A DNA stretch of 64,000 bases from Clostridia bacterium (lineage in GTDB: Bacteria > Bacillota > Clostridia > Christensenellales > Borkfalkiaceae), in contig JAGAKN010000008.1 in assembly GCA_017625565.1 (NCBI GenBank), positions 1 through 64,000 on the forward strand. The letters run 5' to 3'. Shown piece by piece: positions 8,237-16,366 of this stretch (the first letter of the stretch is position 1; the number at the start of each line of letters is the position of its first letter). The position numbers were made by a program, and so were the translations under genes. Below the pieces are notes generated by a model, which ran no database searches, was not told the DNA's origin, and saw only the letters and a program-made list of their open reading frames with translations.

Positions 8237-9235
8237 TTATTTATATAATCCGATAGACAAATACCTGCCCCCGTCGTCAGGGAATATCATCACGATATTC
8301 TTCCCCACGTTTTCGGGTTTTTTCGCCTGCTCCACCGCCGCCGCGAGCGTCGCGCCCGACGAAATTCCCACAAGTATCCCTTCTATCTTTGCTAAGCGTT
8401 TCGTATACTCGTAGGCGAGTTCGTCCGACACCGTCACAATCTCATCGCATACTTCACGGTGGAAATTCTTCGGCACGAAATTCGCGCCGATCCCTTGAAT
8501 TTTATGCGCCCCCGCCTTGCCTTGCGTGAGCAACGGTGACGAAAGCGGTTCCACCGCGACAATCTTTATAGACGCTTTCTTTTCCTTTAAAAAGCGCCCG
8601 ACGCCCGATACCGTACCACCTGTACCGACGCCGGCGACGAACACGTCCACGTGTCCTGCCGTTTGCTCGTAAATTTCAGGGCCCGTCGTCAAATAATGCG
8701 CTTTCGGGTTTGCAGGATTGTCAAACTGCCCTGCAATCATCGAATTCGGGATACTTTTTTGCAAACGCTCGGCTTCTTCCACCGCGCCTTGCATACCTTT
8801 TTCCCCGTCCGTCAATACGACTTCTCCACCGTATTTTTCCACAAGCGCTCTCCGTTCGACGGACATCGTTTCCGGCATCACGATCATCGCCCGATATCCA
8901 CGTGCCGTAGCCACCAACGCAAGCCCGATCCCCGTGTTTCCCGAAGTCGCTTCAATCACAACACCGCCTTTTTTTAACCGCCCCGATTGCTCGGCGTCGT
9001 CAATCATCGCTTTCGCCACGCGATCCTTGATCGAGCCTGCCGGGTTGGTGTTTTCCAGCTTTGCAAACAGTTGCGCCTTTAGCCCAAGAGTTTCTTCTAT
9101 CTTTTTTAGCCTAATCAACGGCGTATTGCCGATCCGCGCGAGCAAATCCCTATCCAAGGATAGTAAATCCTTTCGATCTTCTACCGCGCGGGCTTGGTTT
9201 TTTACTTGTTTGTTTGGATCTCGATTGCTTTTCAT
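8237..9235 (-). CDS. cysK: Cysteine synthase (O-acetylserine sulfhydrylase)
   Basis: 332 residues. It converts O-acetylserine and sulfide to cysteine, with PLP bound to K70 in NPAGSIKDR. TSGNTGIGLA and GVGTGGTVSGVG are the substrate and phosphate loops. About 25 charged residues precede the usual start of the family (LLARIGNTPLIRL), a short N-terminal extension. It begins 9 bases after radC ends and is probably cotranscribed from the promoter at 9981-10009. With metY/metA elsewhere in the window it covers sulfide assimilation. Distinguishing it from CysM-type paralogues is not possible from sequence reading alone. Confidence 0.95.
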   Translation of the reverse strand: MKSNRDPNKQVKNQARAVEDRKDLLSLDRDLLARIGNTPLIRLKKIEETLGLKAQLFAKLENTNPAGSIKDRVAKAMIDDAEQSGRLKKGGVVIEATSGNTGIGLALVATARGYRAMIVMPETMSVERRALVEKYGGEVVLTDGEKGMQGAVEEAERLQKSIPNSMIAGQFDNPANPKAHYLTTGPEIYEQTAGHVDVFVAGVGTGGTVSGVGRFLKEKKASIKIVAVEPLSSPLLTQGKAGAHKIQGIGANFVPKNFHREVCDEIVTVSDELAYEYTKRLAKIEGILVGISSGATLAAAVEQAKKPENVGKNIVMIFPDDGGRYLSIGLYK

Positions 9236-9244
9236 GCGCGCCCC

Positions 9245-9955
9245 TTATTCGTCAAGCCAAAATTCTTCGTATTTAAAATCGGGGTTTTTCAAGTCCCCTG
9301 CGTTTGCGAAACTGTAAACGCCGTCCCTACCGTAAATAATATGATCACACAATAATACGTTATGCGCGTCGCAAACGGCGTGACAGCGCTCGGTCGCAAG
9401 CCTATCCGCGTAAGACGGATCGCTGAACCCGTTCGGATGGTTATGTACGATAATAATCCCTGCCGTCTTAATCCGTACCAAAAGTTCCGCGAGGTCGCGA
9501 GAAACAAACTGCACCATCTTCTCCGATTGCAAGGTAAAACGTTGCAAACCGTTGACGTTGCCGTTCTCTTCCAAGAAATAAACATCAAAGACTTCGTCCA
9601 TTTCACGATAATAATAGCTCTTTACGTACGAATGGAATTGTTCTTCGTCGTATTTTCCGTGATAAATATGCATATGCGCGGGGAAATATTTGTTTTGCAT
9701 GATCCCCATACTCCGCAAGAATACGGCAACGCTTTCGCCGACGCCTTCTACCGTTTTCAAATCGGCGATACTCGCGGAGAGCACCTGCGGAATCGACCCG
9801 AATTTATCTAACAAACGGTGGGCGATGTCGTTCGTATCCCGTCTTGGGATCGCAAAAAAGAGCAACAACTCTAAAAACTCATGCTCTTTAATCGAATTTT
9901 CATCTTTAAACAAGCGTTCGATCAATCTTTTTCTATGTCCATCGTGTAATGACAT
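9245..9955 (-). CDS. radC: RadC-family JAB/MPN domain protein
   Basis: 236 residues from the ATG at 9953-9955, chosen because AGGAAG lies upstream and the promoter lies just beyond. The N-terminal part has a helix-hairpin-helix (LKTVEGVGESVAVFL). The C-terminal part is a JAMM metal site with HNHPNGFSDPSYAD. The family was named for DNA repair, but its biochemical role is unsettled. First gene of a radC-cysK pair, divergent from the M20 peptidase gene. Confidence 0.9.
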   Translation of the reverse strand: MSLHDGHRKRLIERLFKDENSIKEHEFLELLLFFAIPRRDTNDIAHRLLDKFGSIPQVLSASIADLKTVEGVGESVAVFLRSMGIMQNKYFPAHMHIYHGKYDEEQFHSYVKSYYYREMDEVFDVYFLEENGNVNGLQRFTLQSEKMVQFVSRDLAELLVRIKTAGIIIVHNHPNGFSDPSYADRLATERCHAVCDAHNVLLCDHIIYGRDGVYSFANAGDLKNPDFKYEEFWLDE

Positions 9956-9980
9956 TGCTTTCTTCCTAACGTTTTTTATC

Positions 9981-10009
9981 ATTGTAGCATACTTTTTTAG
10001 AAAAGTCAA
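9981..10009 (-). promoter_or_regulatory. Sigma-A promoter of radC-cysK
   Basis: TTGACT (10004-10009), a 17-base spacer and TACAAT (9981-9986) on the minus strand. Confidence 0.85.
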
Positions 10010-10059
10010 AGCCGACCCGTTGAAAAAATTTATTTTTTTTCGCATTACCCCTTATTTTG

Positions 10060-10088
10060 TTTACGAAACCGTAAAAATTGTGTATAAT
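10060..10088 (+). promoter_or_regulatory. Sigma-A promoter of the M20 dipeptidase gene
   Basis: TTTACG (10060-10065), a 17-base spacer and TATAAT (10083-10088). A small hairpin-like CAAGGGATTTTCCCAAAAG follows at 10098-10116 in the leader. Confidence 0.75.
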
Positions 10089-10139
10089 ATATACTATCAA
10101 GGGATTTTCCCAAAAGATCAGTTTTAGGATGGTTTGATT

Positions 10140-11609
10140 ATGGATAGCGTAATGACGAACTATTTCAACGATATTGTGAACTCCACCGTCGGGATTTTAA
10201 AATTCGATTCTTCGATGAAACCTGCCGACGGCGAATACCCGTTCGGCAAAGAAACCGCCGATTGCTTGCAATATTTTCTCGATCTCGCAAGCCAAATGGG
10301 CTTTGAAACGCACAATTACGATCACTACGTCGGCGAAGTCGTTTTCGGTAGCGGAAAGGAATTCGCCATTTTGGCGCATTTAGACGTCGTGCCTGCAGGG
10401 AACGGTTGGAAGTATCCCCCGTTTGGCGGAACAATCAACGACGACGTTTCGGACGGCGGTGTCACGGGCACGAAGATTTGGGGGCGGGGCGCAATGGACG
10501 ATAAAACCCCTGCCGTCGTTTGCCTGTATTGCTTGAAAGCGCTAAAGGACGAAGGGTTTGTTCCTAAACGCAAAATCAAACTCATCGTCGGTTGCAACGA
10601 AGAATGTGGTTGGAAGTGTATGGAACACTATAAAAAAGTAGCAACCATGCCCGAAGAAGGGTTTAGCCCCGACGCGAACTTCCCCGTCATTTACGCGGAA
10701 AAAGGCATTTTGCATTTCACGACGATCGTGCCTTTACAAAACGCGCCGATTTCTTCACTCCAAGCAGGCGAACGCGCGAATATGGTTTGCGACAACGCCG
10801 TTGCAATTTTAACGCGACAAGCGGGCGCGAAACTCGTCAATTACGAAAACCCCATAGCAGGTACGCATTTATCCTACGATAACACGACGAATATTTTACA
10901 AGTCCGCGGTAAATCCGCGCACGGTTCTACCCCCGATAAGGGCGCGAACGCTTTGCAAGCCTTGCTCTGTTTCTTGGCTACGTTCGACAATGACTGTAAA
11001 AAGGTGTACGGGTTGCTCTTTGACGACGTACACGGCTTAAAGACGTTAGAAGATGAAACGGGCGTTTTAACGATGTCCCCCAACGTCGCTACGTTTAAGG
11101 ACGGAGCGTTGCAAATCAAAACGGATATCCGTTTCCCTGCAACCTATCCCCTTTCCGCCGTACAGGAAAAATTAGACGCGTTTGGCGTGGAATACCGTAT
11201 TGATAACTACCAAGCGCCGTTATATAACGATCCTAAAGGCAAGTTGATTTCCACACTGACGGAAGTGTATAACCAAGCGACAGGCAAAAACGAAAGCCCG
11301 ATTGCCATCGGTGGCGGTACGTACGCAAGAGTATTACAATGCGGTTGCGCGTTTGGCCCGGAAATTCACGGAGAAGAAGACACCATTCACCAAGCCAACG
11401 AATACGTGACGTTCGAGCGTATCCGTTTGATGAGCGAAATTTATTACCAAGCGATTAAAACGCTTTGCAAAACGTCGGACGCAAACGAAAAAATCCGTTT
11501 TGCGACCTTGAAAAAATCCTATCATGCCAAGGAACGCGCCGTAGAACACGCAAAAGACGAAAAACCCGTCAAACTGTTGACGTTGACGGTGAAAACCAAC
11601 AAGAAATAA
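10140..11609 (+). CDS. M20 family dipeptidase, PepV-like
   Basis: 489 residues from the ATG at 10140, which has AGGATGG 7 bases upstream. A cytosolic two-zinc peptidase: metal ligands H80 and D82 in AHLDVVPAGNGW, D120 in GRGAMDDK, a Glu pair in GCNEECGW, and an Asp in FSPDANFPV. Length and motifs fit the PepV/Xaa-His dipeptidase branch, which finishes the breakdown of imported peptides. The last 45 residues are Lys-rich. Single-gene transcription unit ended by the terminator at 11624-11657. It would work downstream of the Opp importer. Confidence 0.9.
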   Translation: MDSVMTNYFNDIVNSTVGILKFDSSMKPADGEYPFGKETADCLQYFLDLASQMGFETHNYDHYVGEVVFGSGKEFAILAHLDVVPAGNGWKYPPFGGTINDDVSDGGVTGTKIWGRGAMDDKTPAVVCLYCLKALKDEGFVPKRKIKLIVGCNEECGWKCMEHYKKVATMPEEGFSPDANFPVIYAEKGILHFTTIVPLQNAPISSLQAGERANMVCDNAVAILTRQAGAKLVNYENPIAGTHLSYDNTTNILQVRGKSAHGSTPDKGANALQALLCFLATFDNDCKKVYGLLFDDVHGLKTLEDETGVLTMSPNVATFKDGALQIKTDIRFPATYPLSAVQEKLDAFGVEYRIDNYQAPLYNDPKGKLISTLTEVYNQATGKNESPIAIGGGTYARVLQCGCAFGPEIHGEEDTIHQANEYVTFERIRLMSEIYYQAIKTLCKTSDANEKIRFATLKKSYHAKERAVEHAKDEKPVKLLTLTVKTNKK

Positions 11610-11623
11610 AACGATCGTAAGCT

Positions 11624-11657
11624 AACCCCCGACTGCGACGCAGTCGGGGGTTGTTTT
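11624..11657 (+). terminator. Rho-independent terminator
   Basis: AACCCCCGACTGC/GCAGTCGGGGGTT stem followed by GTTTTT, after the M20 gene. Its T-run overlaps the stop codon of the convergent flavoprotein gene. Confidence 0.9.
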
Positions 11658-13204
11658 TATGCATTTAAATACGAGAAAATCGCCGATGCTACACGTAGCC
11701 CGTCCGATGCGGACGACGTAATTCCGCCTGCGTACCCTGCTCCTTCCCCGCACGGGAACAAACCCTGCACGCCAATCGATTGCATATCGTCACCACGCTC
11801 GATACGTACGGGCGAACTCGTTCGGCTTTCCACCGCCGTCAACACCGCGTCGGGGCAAGCAAATCCGCGCAAGCGCCGATCCATATCCAAAAGCGCGCCC
11901 TTTAACGCCGTAATAACGACTGCCGGCAAGACCGAACGCAAATCCGCAAACGACGTTCCCGTTCCACAAGTCGGCAATACTTCGCCAAAGCGCGCACTTT
12001 CTTTATCTTGCAAGAAATCCCCCACAAGTTGCACGGGCGCGCGGTAAGTGCTTCCGCCTGCCAAAAAAGCTTTCCGTTCCAGCTCCCGTTGAAATTCCAC
12101 GCCGGCAAGCGGAGAATCGTCTTTAAAATCCGCCCTGCTCACCTGCGCGATCAACGCGCTGTTCGCGTTCACGCCATCACGGGAAAAATTGCTCATACCG
12201 TTGGTGACGAAACAACCCTTTTCACTCGTTGCAGGCATTACGTAGCCACCGGGACACATACAAAAGGTAAATGCGGAACGCTCTGAGGCGTGCGAAACCA
12301 ACTTGTAATCGGCGGACGGCAACCGCGCGTACTCCTTGCCGTATTGCGCGAACCCGATCTTGGATTGCAAATGCTCGATCCGCACCCCGACGGCAAAATC
12401 TTTTTGGCGCATCGGAACGCCACGGACGAGCAAAGTTTCAAAAGTATCACGGGCGCTATGCCCGATTGCGAGTACAACCGCCGAAACAGGCATCACCCGT
12501 TCCCCATTGCTGTCTTTCAAAACCACCGCCGAGAGTTTACCGCCCGAGATTTGTACGTCCTCTAAACGGGTATGAAAAGCGATTTCCCCACCTTGCGATA
12601 GGATATATTCCCGCATGGATTTAACGACTTTCTTTAAGCGATCGCTACCGATATGCGGTTTCGAAAGCCAAAGAATTTCTTCGGGCGCGCCAAACCGCGT
12701 GAAAATTTCCAACACTTCGCGGTTTAAAGGGCTATGCGTTTGCGTATTCAGTTTTCCGTCCGAAAACGTTCCTGCGCCACCTTCGCCGAATTGCACGTTG
12801 CTGTCAGTATCCAACGTCCGTTCCCGACAAAAAACGTCGATCGCGCGTTCCCGTTCTTCGACGGGCGCACCACGCTCGACAACCAACGGTTTAATCCCGT
12901 GATCGAGCAAGCGAATTGCACAAAACAACCCTGCAGGTCCGCTACCCACCACCACGACGGGCGCTTGCGGTTGTTTGTTTTGCGACAAACGTTCGAATAC
13001 GCGCGCTTGTTTTTGGGGCGCAACCTTAGAAAATTCCACCGTGTACACGTATCGGACGTTATTCTTATCCCGCGCGTCCAAAGATTTTTTCTTAATCGCA
13101 AAATACTCCGCTTTTCCGCCGAGTTTCTTTTCCGCAATTTTGATTAGCTCGCTTTCCGGTTTATCGAGTGGCAATTTTATATCCGATAACGTGAATAATC
13201 GCAT
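11657..13204 (-). CDS. FAD-dependent oxidoreductase of the COG2509 type
   Basis: 515 residues from the ATG at 13202-13204, preceded by GGGGGCAGG; an alternative ATG at 13225 overlaps the stop of the preceding gene. An N-terminal domain of about 85 residues (starting MRLFTLSDIKLPLD) precedes a Rossmann FAD site, VVVGSGPAGLFCAIRL. A near-C-terminal GEGAGYAGGITSSASDG closes the flavin site. Members are uncharacterised flavoproteins. It forms an operon with the BaiN-like flavoprotein upstream (11-base gap). Substrate unknown. Confidence 0.88.
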   Translation of the reverse strand: MRLFTLSDIKLPLDKPESELIKIAEKKLGGKAEYFAIKKKSLDARDKNNVRYVYTVEFSKVAPQKQARVFERLSQNKQPQAPVVVVGSGPAGLFCAIRLLDHGIKPLVVERGAPVEERERAIDVFCRERTLDTDSNVQFGEGGAGTFSDGKLNTQTHSPLNREVLEIFTRFGAPEEILWLSKPHIGSDRLKKVVKSMREYILSQGGEIAFHTRLEDVQISGGKLSAVVLKDSNGERVMPVSAVVLAIGHSARDTFETLLVRGVPMRQKDFAVGVRIEHLQSKIGFAQYGKEYARLPSADYKLVSHASERSAFTFCMCPGGYVMPATSEKGCFVTNGMSNFSRDGVNANSALIAQVSRADFKDDSPLAGVEFQRELERKAFLAGGSTYRAPVQLVGDFLQDKESARFGEVLPTCGTGTSFADLRSVLPAVVITALKGALLDMDRRLRGFACPDAVLTAVESRTSSPVRIERGDDMQSIGVQGLFPCGEGAGYAGGITSSASDGLRVASAIFSYLNA

Positions 13205-13215
13205 ACCTGCCCCCG

Positions 13216-14420
13216 TTATTTGCATTTTTCAGCGATCGCCAAAGCGACCGTCTTTGCCGACGAATACGCCCATTGTAAGTTAAATCCACCGCATTGTCCG
13301 TCTACATCCAAGATTTCTCCTGCAAGATATACGTTCTCGATCAATCGGCTTTGTAAATTCGCGTCCGTTTCCGAAAGCGGAATACCGCCCTTCGTCACTT
13401 GCGCGTAATCATACCCAAGCGTTCCCGTTGCCGTCAACGGAAAGGCTTTAATGAGCCCGACGGCGCGCGAAATATCCCCGTCCGCACGTTTCATCACCGC
13501 GCGCCCGATTTGGTTGTTGACAATCCCAAATAGTAGTTCCGTTTGCGGAAGATCGGGGAAGTTTTTGCGTTTTTCCGTCAAAATATCCAACAGCTGTTTC
13601 TCGGAAAAACTCGGCAAGAAATCCACCGAAAGTTCTACTCCGTCCGCAACGTGATCGGCGATAAACGCCGAAATACGGAAAGTCGCGTCCCCCGAAATCC
13701 CGTATTCGGTAAAGAGTATATCCCCCTGTTCCGAGCGGGTATTCCCCTGCCATTTCGCCGTTAAAACCCCGTCCGCAACGCGAATACCTTTCCACGTTTT
13801 CGTGTATAGCGTATCCGTTTTTAACTGCACGAGCGACGGATACAATTTCGTGACTGTATGCCCAAGCGATTGCAATAACGCGTATGCGCCCCCGTCCGTG
13901 CCGAAGTTTTTCGCGCATTTTCCGCCTGCGCAAACCGCGACGAAATCGGCAAAAATCCGTTCCCGTCCGTTTTCCGTTTCTACGTGAACGCAAAGCCCGT
14001 TCGACGTTTGTTCCAAACCGACCGCTTTCGTTTGCAAACGCGTTTCTATCCCCTTTTTCTCTATCGAAAACCGCAACGCGTCGGTCAACGCAGACGCTTG
14101 TTTTCCCGTGGGATACAACCGATTTCTCTCGTCCGCCGATAAGAGCACACCCAGCGACAAAAAATATCCGCATAACTCGTCTACGTTATGCGCGCGTATA
14201 CATTCTTTCGCGCGGAAAGCCCCCGTGGGATCTACGGAAAAGTACTCTTCCTTTCCCGCGGAAAGGTTGCTAATATTCCCCTGCCCGTTGCCCGTTGCGG
14301 AAAGTTTCCGACCAAGTCGTTCGCCACGTTCTATTAAAATGATCCGTTCGGTAGCAGGCAAAGCATTCGCCAAAATTAGACCGGACGCTCCGCCACCGAT
14401 AATAACAATCGTTTTTTTCA
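13216..14420 (-). CDS. HI0933/BaiN-like NAD(P)/FAD-dependent oxidoreductase
   Basis: About 400 residues. The start ATG at 14418-14420 begins directly with the FAD-binding loop TIVIIGGGASGLILA. The family motif GRKLSATGNGQGN follows, and the C-terminus holds GGIPLSETDANLQSRLI and GEILDVDGQCGGFNLQWA. The promoter at 14427-14455 places the transcription start at the A of this ATG, so the message is predicted to be leaderless and no ribosome binding site is present. The family includes BaiN of bile-acid metabolism, but most members have no known substrate. Cotranscribed with the flavoprotein gene at 11657-13204. Confidence 0.9.
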
Positions 14421-14426
14421 TAATTT

Positions 14427-14455
14427 TATTGTACCGCATTTGCAAGAATTTGTCA
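14427..14455 (-). promoter_or_regulatory. Sigma-A promoter giving a leaderless flavoprotein mRNA
   Basis: TTGACA (14450-14455), a 17-base spacer and TACAAT (14427-14432) on the minus strand. Only 6 bases separate the -10 box from the ATG at 14420, so +1 falls on the start codon. Confidence 0.88.
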
Positions 14456-14496
14456 AACTTTTTCAAAAAAAACACAAACTTTTTCCGTGGCATATA

Positions 14497-14525
14497 TTGA
14501 CTTTTTCCAAGTTTTATATTAAAAT
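14497..14525 (+). promoter_or_regulatory. Sigma-A promoter of the DUF1508 protein gene
   Basis: TTGACT (14497-14502), a 17-base spacer and TAAAAT (14520-14525). It gives a leader of about 78 bases ending in an AAAAAAAGGAG ribosome binding site. Confidence 0.8.
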
Positions 14526-14609
14526 ATAAATACAAGCGGATTATATAGCATTTTTGGGCGTTTCGTCGCGTATGGTATATGGCGGAACGCATCAAAAAAA
14601 GGAGTACTT

Positions 14610-15968
14610 ATGTTGGAAAAATTAAAAACATTGTATCATAATTGCAAAGCGTATTGTTTGGATAATCCCGTTTTAACGTACGTTTTAGCCGGGCTAGCCG
14701 GGTTTATCGTACTCGTCTTAGGCATTATTATCGTACTTTCCGTCAAGCGTTCGAAGGCGAAAAAGCGCTTGGCAAAAGCCGAGCTTGCCATAGCAACCGC
14801 AAAAGCAACGCAAACAAAGCCTGCTCCTACGCCCGTGAAAATCAAGGAAGAACCTGCCCCTGCGCCTGTGGAAGTCAAAGAAGAACCTGCTCCTGTGCCT
14901 GTGGAAGTCAAAGAAGAACCCGCCCCTGCGCCTGTGGAAGTCAAGGAAGAACCTGCTCCTGCGCCTGTGGAAGTCAAAGAAGAACCTGCCCCTGTGCCCG
15001 TGGAAGTCAAGGAAAAACCCGCTCCTGCGCCTGTGGAAGTCAAAGAAGAACCTGCCCCTGCGCCCGTGGAAGTCAAAGAAGAACCCGCTCCTGCGCCTAA
15101 AAAAGCCGAAGCAAAGGCTACAAAACCAGACTTGATCGACGAATTAAAAGATTCGGTAGACGGGATTGATTTTTACGAAGAAGACGAAATCGATCGCGTT
15201 GCGCGCTACAGCGGAAAATGGGTAGTTTGTCGCGTGATCACGGAAGATCGTAGCGAAGATGAAACGTATTTCTTCGAATTGCACGCTTCCAACGGCGAAA
15301 AACTGCTTTCGAGTGAAGAATACAATTCCTATAACGGCGCGATCCGTGGTATTGAAACGCACAAAACGAATATTTTAAAAGACAATTTCCGTATCACGAT
15401 TTCCAAGAAAGGCGATTATATCTTTAAACTGTTGAGCGGTAAAAACACCTTGCTTTGCATGGGTGAAAACTACCCCACGAAAGCGCGTTGCGAAAGCGCA
15501 ATCGAATCGGTAAAACGGTTTGCGAAAACAGCGTTTGTAGACGAAAACGTGCAGGACCATATCGTAAAAGCGCCTGTAGACGACGATGCGCCGATCGAAC
15601 CTTTGCCCGACGGCTACAACGGAAAATGGTTGATTTGGGACGCAACCGACTTAAACGGCACACCCGTGTACTACTTCGAGTTGTACGCAAACAACGGCGA
15701 AAAGTTGCTTTCCAGCGAAGAATACACCACCTACGTCGGCGCGGTAAACGGCATTCAAACGCATAAGACGAATATTTCCAAGGGAAACTTTAGGATCACC
15801 CTTACCAAGCGCGGAGATTATATCTTTAAACTTTTGAACGGCAACGGACAACTGCTTTGCTTGGGTGAACACTACAAAACGAAAACGCGTTGTTTAAACG
15901 CGGTAGAATCGGTAAAACGCTTTGCGATGAACTCCCCTGTGCTCGCAACGCTCGGCGTGACCAAATAA
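14610..15968 (+). CDS. Membrane-anchored protein with Pro/Glu repeat stalk and two DUF1508 (YegP-like) domains
   Basis: 452 residues. One transmembrane helix at about residues 23-46 is followed by a short Lys/Ala-rich stretch. From residue 80 come eight 11-residue repeats (EEPAPAPVEVK and variants). Then two homologous domains of about 105 residues lie at roughly 205-315 and 335-445, each with GKW, YFFELxANNGEKLLSSEEY and an HKTNIxxxNFRIT segment, the signature of DUF1508/YegP. The positively charged flank after the TM suggests that the C-terminal part is cytoplasmic, though the opposite topology is possible. Function of DUF1508 is unknown. Single-gene unit with its own promoter and terminator. 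Confidence 0.9.
   Translation: MLEKLKTLYHNCKAYCLDNPVLTYVLAGLAGFIVLVLGIIIVLSVKRSKAKKRLAKAELAIATAKATQTKPAPTPVKIKEEPAPAPVEVKEEPAPVPVEVKEEPAPAPVEVKEEPAPAPVEVKEEPAPVPVEVKEKPAPAPVEVKEEPAPAPVEVKEEPAPAPKKAEAKATKPDLIDELKDSVDGIDFYEEDEIDRVARYSGKWVVCRVITEDRSEDETYFFELHASNGEKLLSSEEYNSYNGAIRGIETHKTNILKDNFRITISKKGDYIFKLLSGKNTLLCMGENYPTKARCESAIESVKRFAKTAFVDENVQDHIVKAPVDDDAPIEPLPDGYNGKWLIWDATDLNGTPVYYFELYANNGEKLLSSEEYTTYVGAVNGIQTHKTNISKGNFRITLTKRGDYIFKLLNGNGQLLCLGEHYKTKTRCLNAVESVKRFAMNSPVLATLGVTK
14847..15110 (+). repeat. 33-bp tandem repeat, eight in-frame copies
   Basis: Eight copies of a 33-base unit encoding EEPAPxPVEVK, the last diverged (EEPAPAPKKAE). Copies differ mainly at third positions and at one Ala/Val site. 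It is coding and forms the stalk of the DUF1508 protein; copy number probably varies between strains. Confidence 0.95.
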
Positions 15969-15990
15969 CGATAAAACAAAAATACGTGCG

Positions 15991-16020
15991 ACACCGCGGA
16001 GAAAACTCCGCGGTGTTTGT
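15991..16020 (+). terminator. Rho-independent terminator
   Basis: ACACCGCGGAG/CTCCGCGGTGT stem with AAAA loop and a trailing TTGTGTTT after the DUF1508 gene. Confidence 0.85.
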
Positions 16021-16034
16021 GTTTCGCGCATAGA

Positions 16035-16065
16035 AAAACGGACTTCTTATGCAGAAGTCCGTTTT
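16035..16065 (-). terminator. Rho-independent terminator
   Basis: AAAACGGACTTC/GAAGTCCGTTTT stem downstream of the DUF378 gene; the T-run is on the minus strand side. Confidence 0.85.
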
Positions 16066-16081
16066 CGTTCGTTTACAGCGA

Positions 16082-16309
16082 TTAATCCGCTCTTCTATTC
16101 TTTAACCAAAGCACGCCGTCCGTGATAAACGGAGAAAGAATAAGCCAAAGCGCCGCAAGTGCGATAATCGTATACACGATCACCGAGCCTGCCGTACGCG
16201 CGCCCGAGAAAACCATGGACACGAGATTGAAATTGAACAACCCGAAAAGTCCCCAGTTTACCGCGCCAACAATTACCAAAACGTAAGCGATAATATTGAT
16301 GATACGCAT
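16082..16309 (-). CDS. DUF378 family small membrane protein
   Basis: 75 residues with two membrane helices and the family motif VIVGAVNWGLFGLFNFNLV. The end is basic (KNRRAD). AGGAGG lies upstream of the ATG. It follows the ABC exporter gene by 57 bases and may be read through from that operon. Function unknown. Confidence 0.9.
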   Translation of the reverse strand: MRIINIIAYVLVIVGAVNWGLFGLFNFNLVSMVFSGARTAGSVIVYTIIALAALWLILSPFITDGVLWLKNRRAD

Positions 16310-16366
16310 AAAGTTTCCCTCCTAAGAGCAGTATGCTCCCTGAAACGGATTTTATGCAATTTTTTA

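Noticed and set aside
9956..10045. Longer N-terminus for the RadC-family protein (start at 10045)
   Set aside because: The extension would cover the promoter and leader; the ATG at 9955 has a ribosome binding site and fits the family start.
14421..14595. Longer N-terminus for the BaiN-like flavoprotein (start at 14595)
   Set aside because: The extra residues read through the promoter; the family starts directly with the FAD loop at 14420.
14847..15110. Regular 33-bp repeats, possible CRISPR
   Set aside because: Repeats are directly adjacent without spacers and encode an in-frame 11-residue protein repeat.
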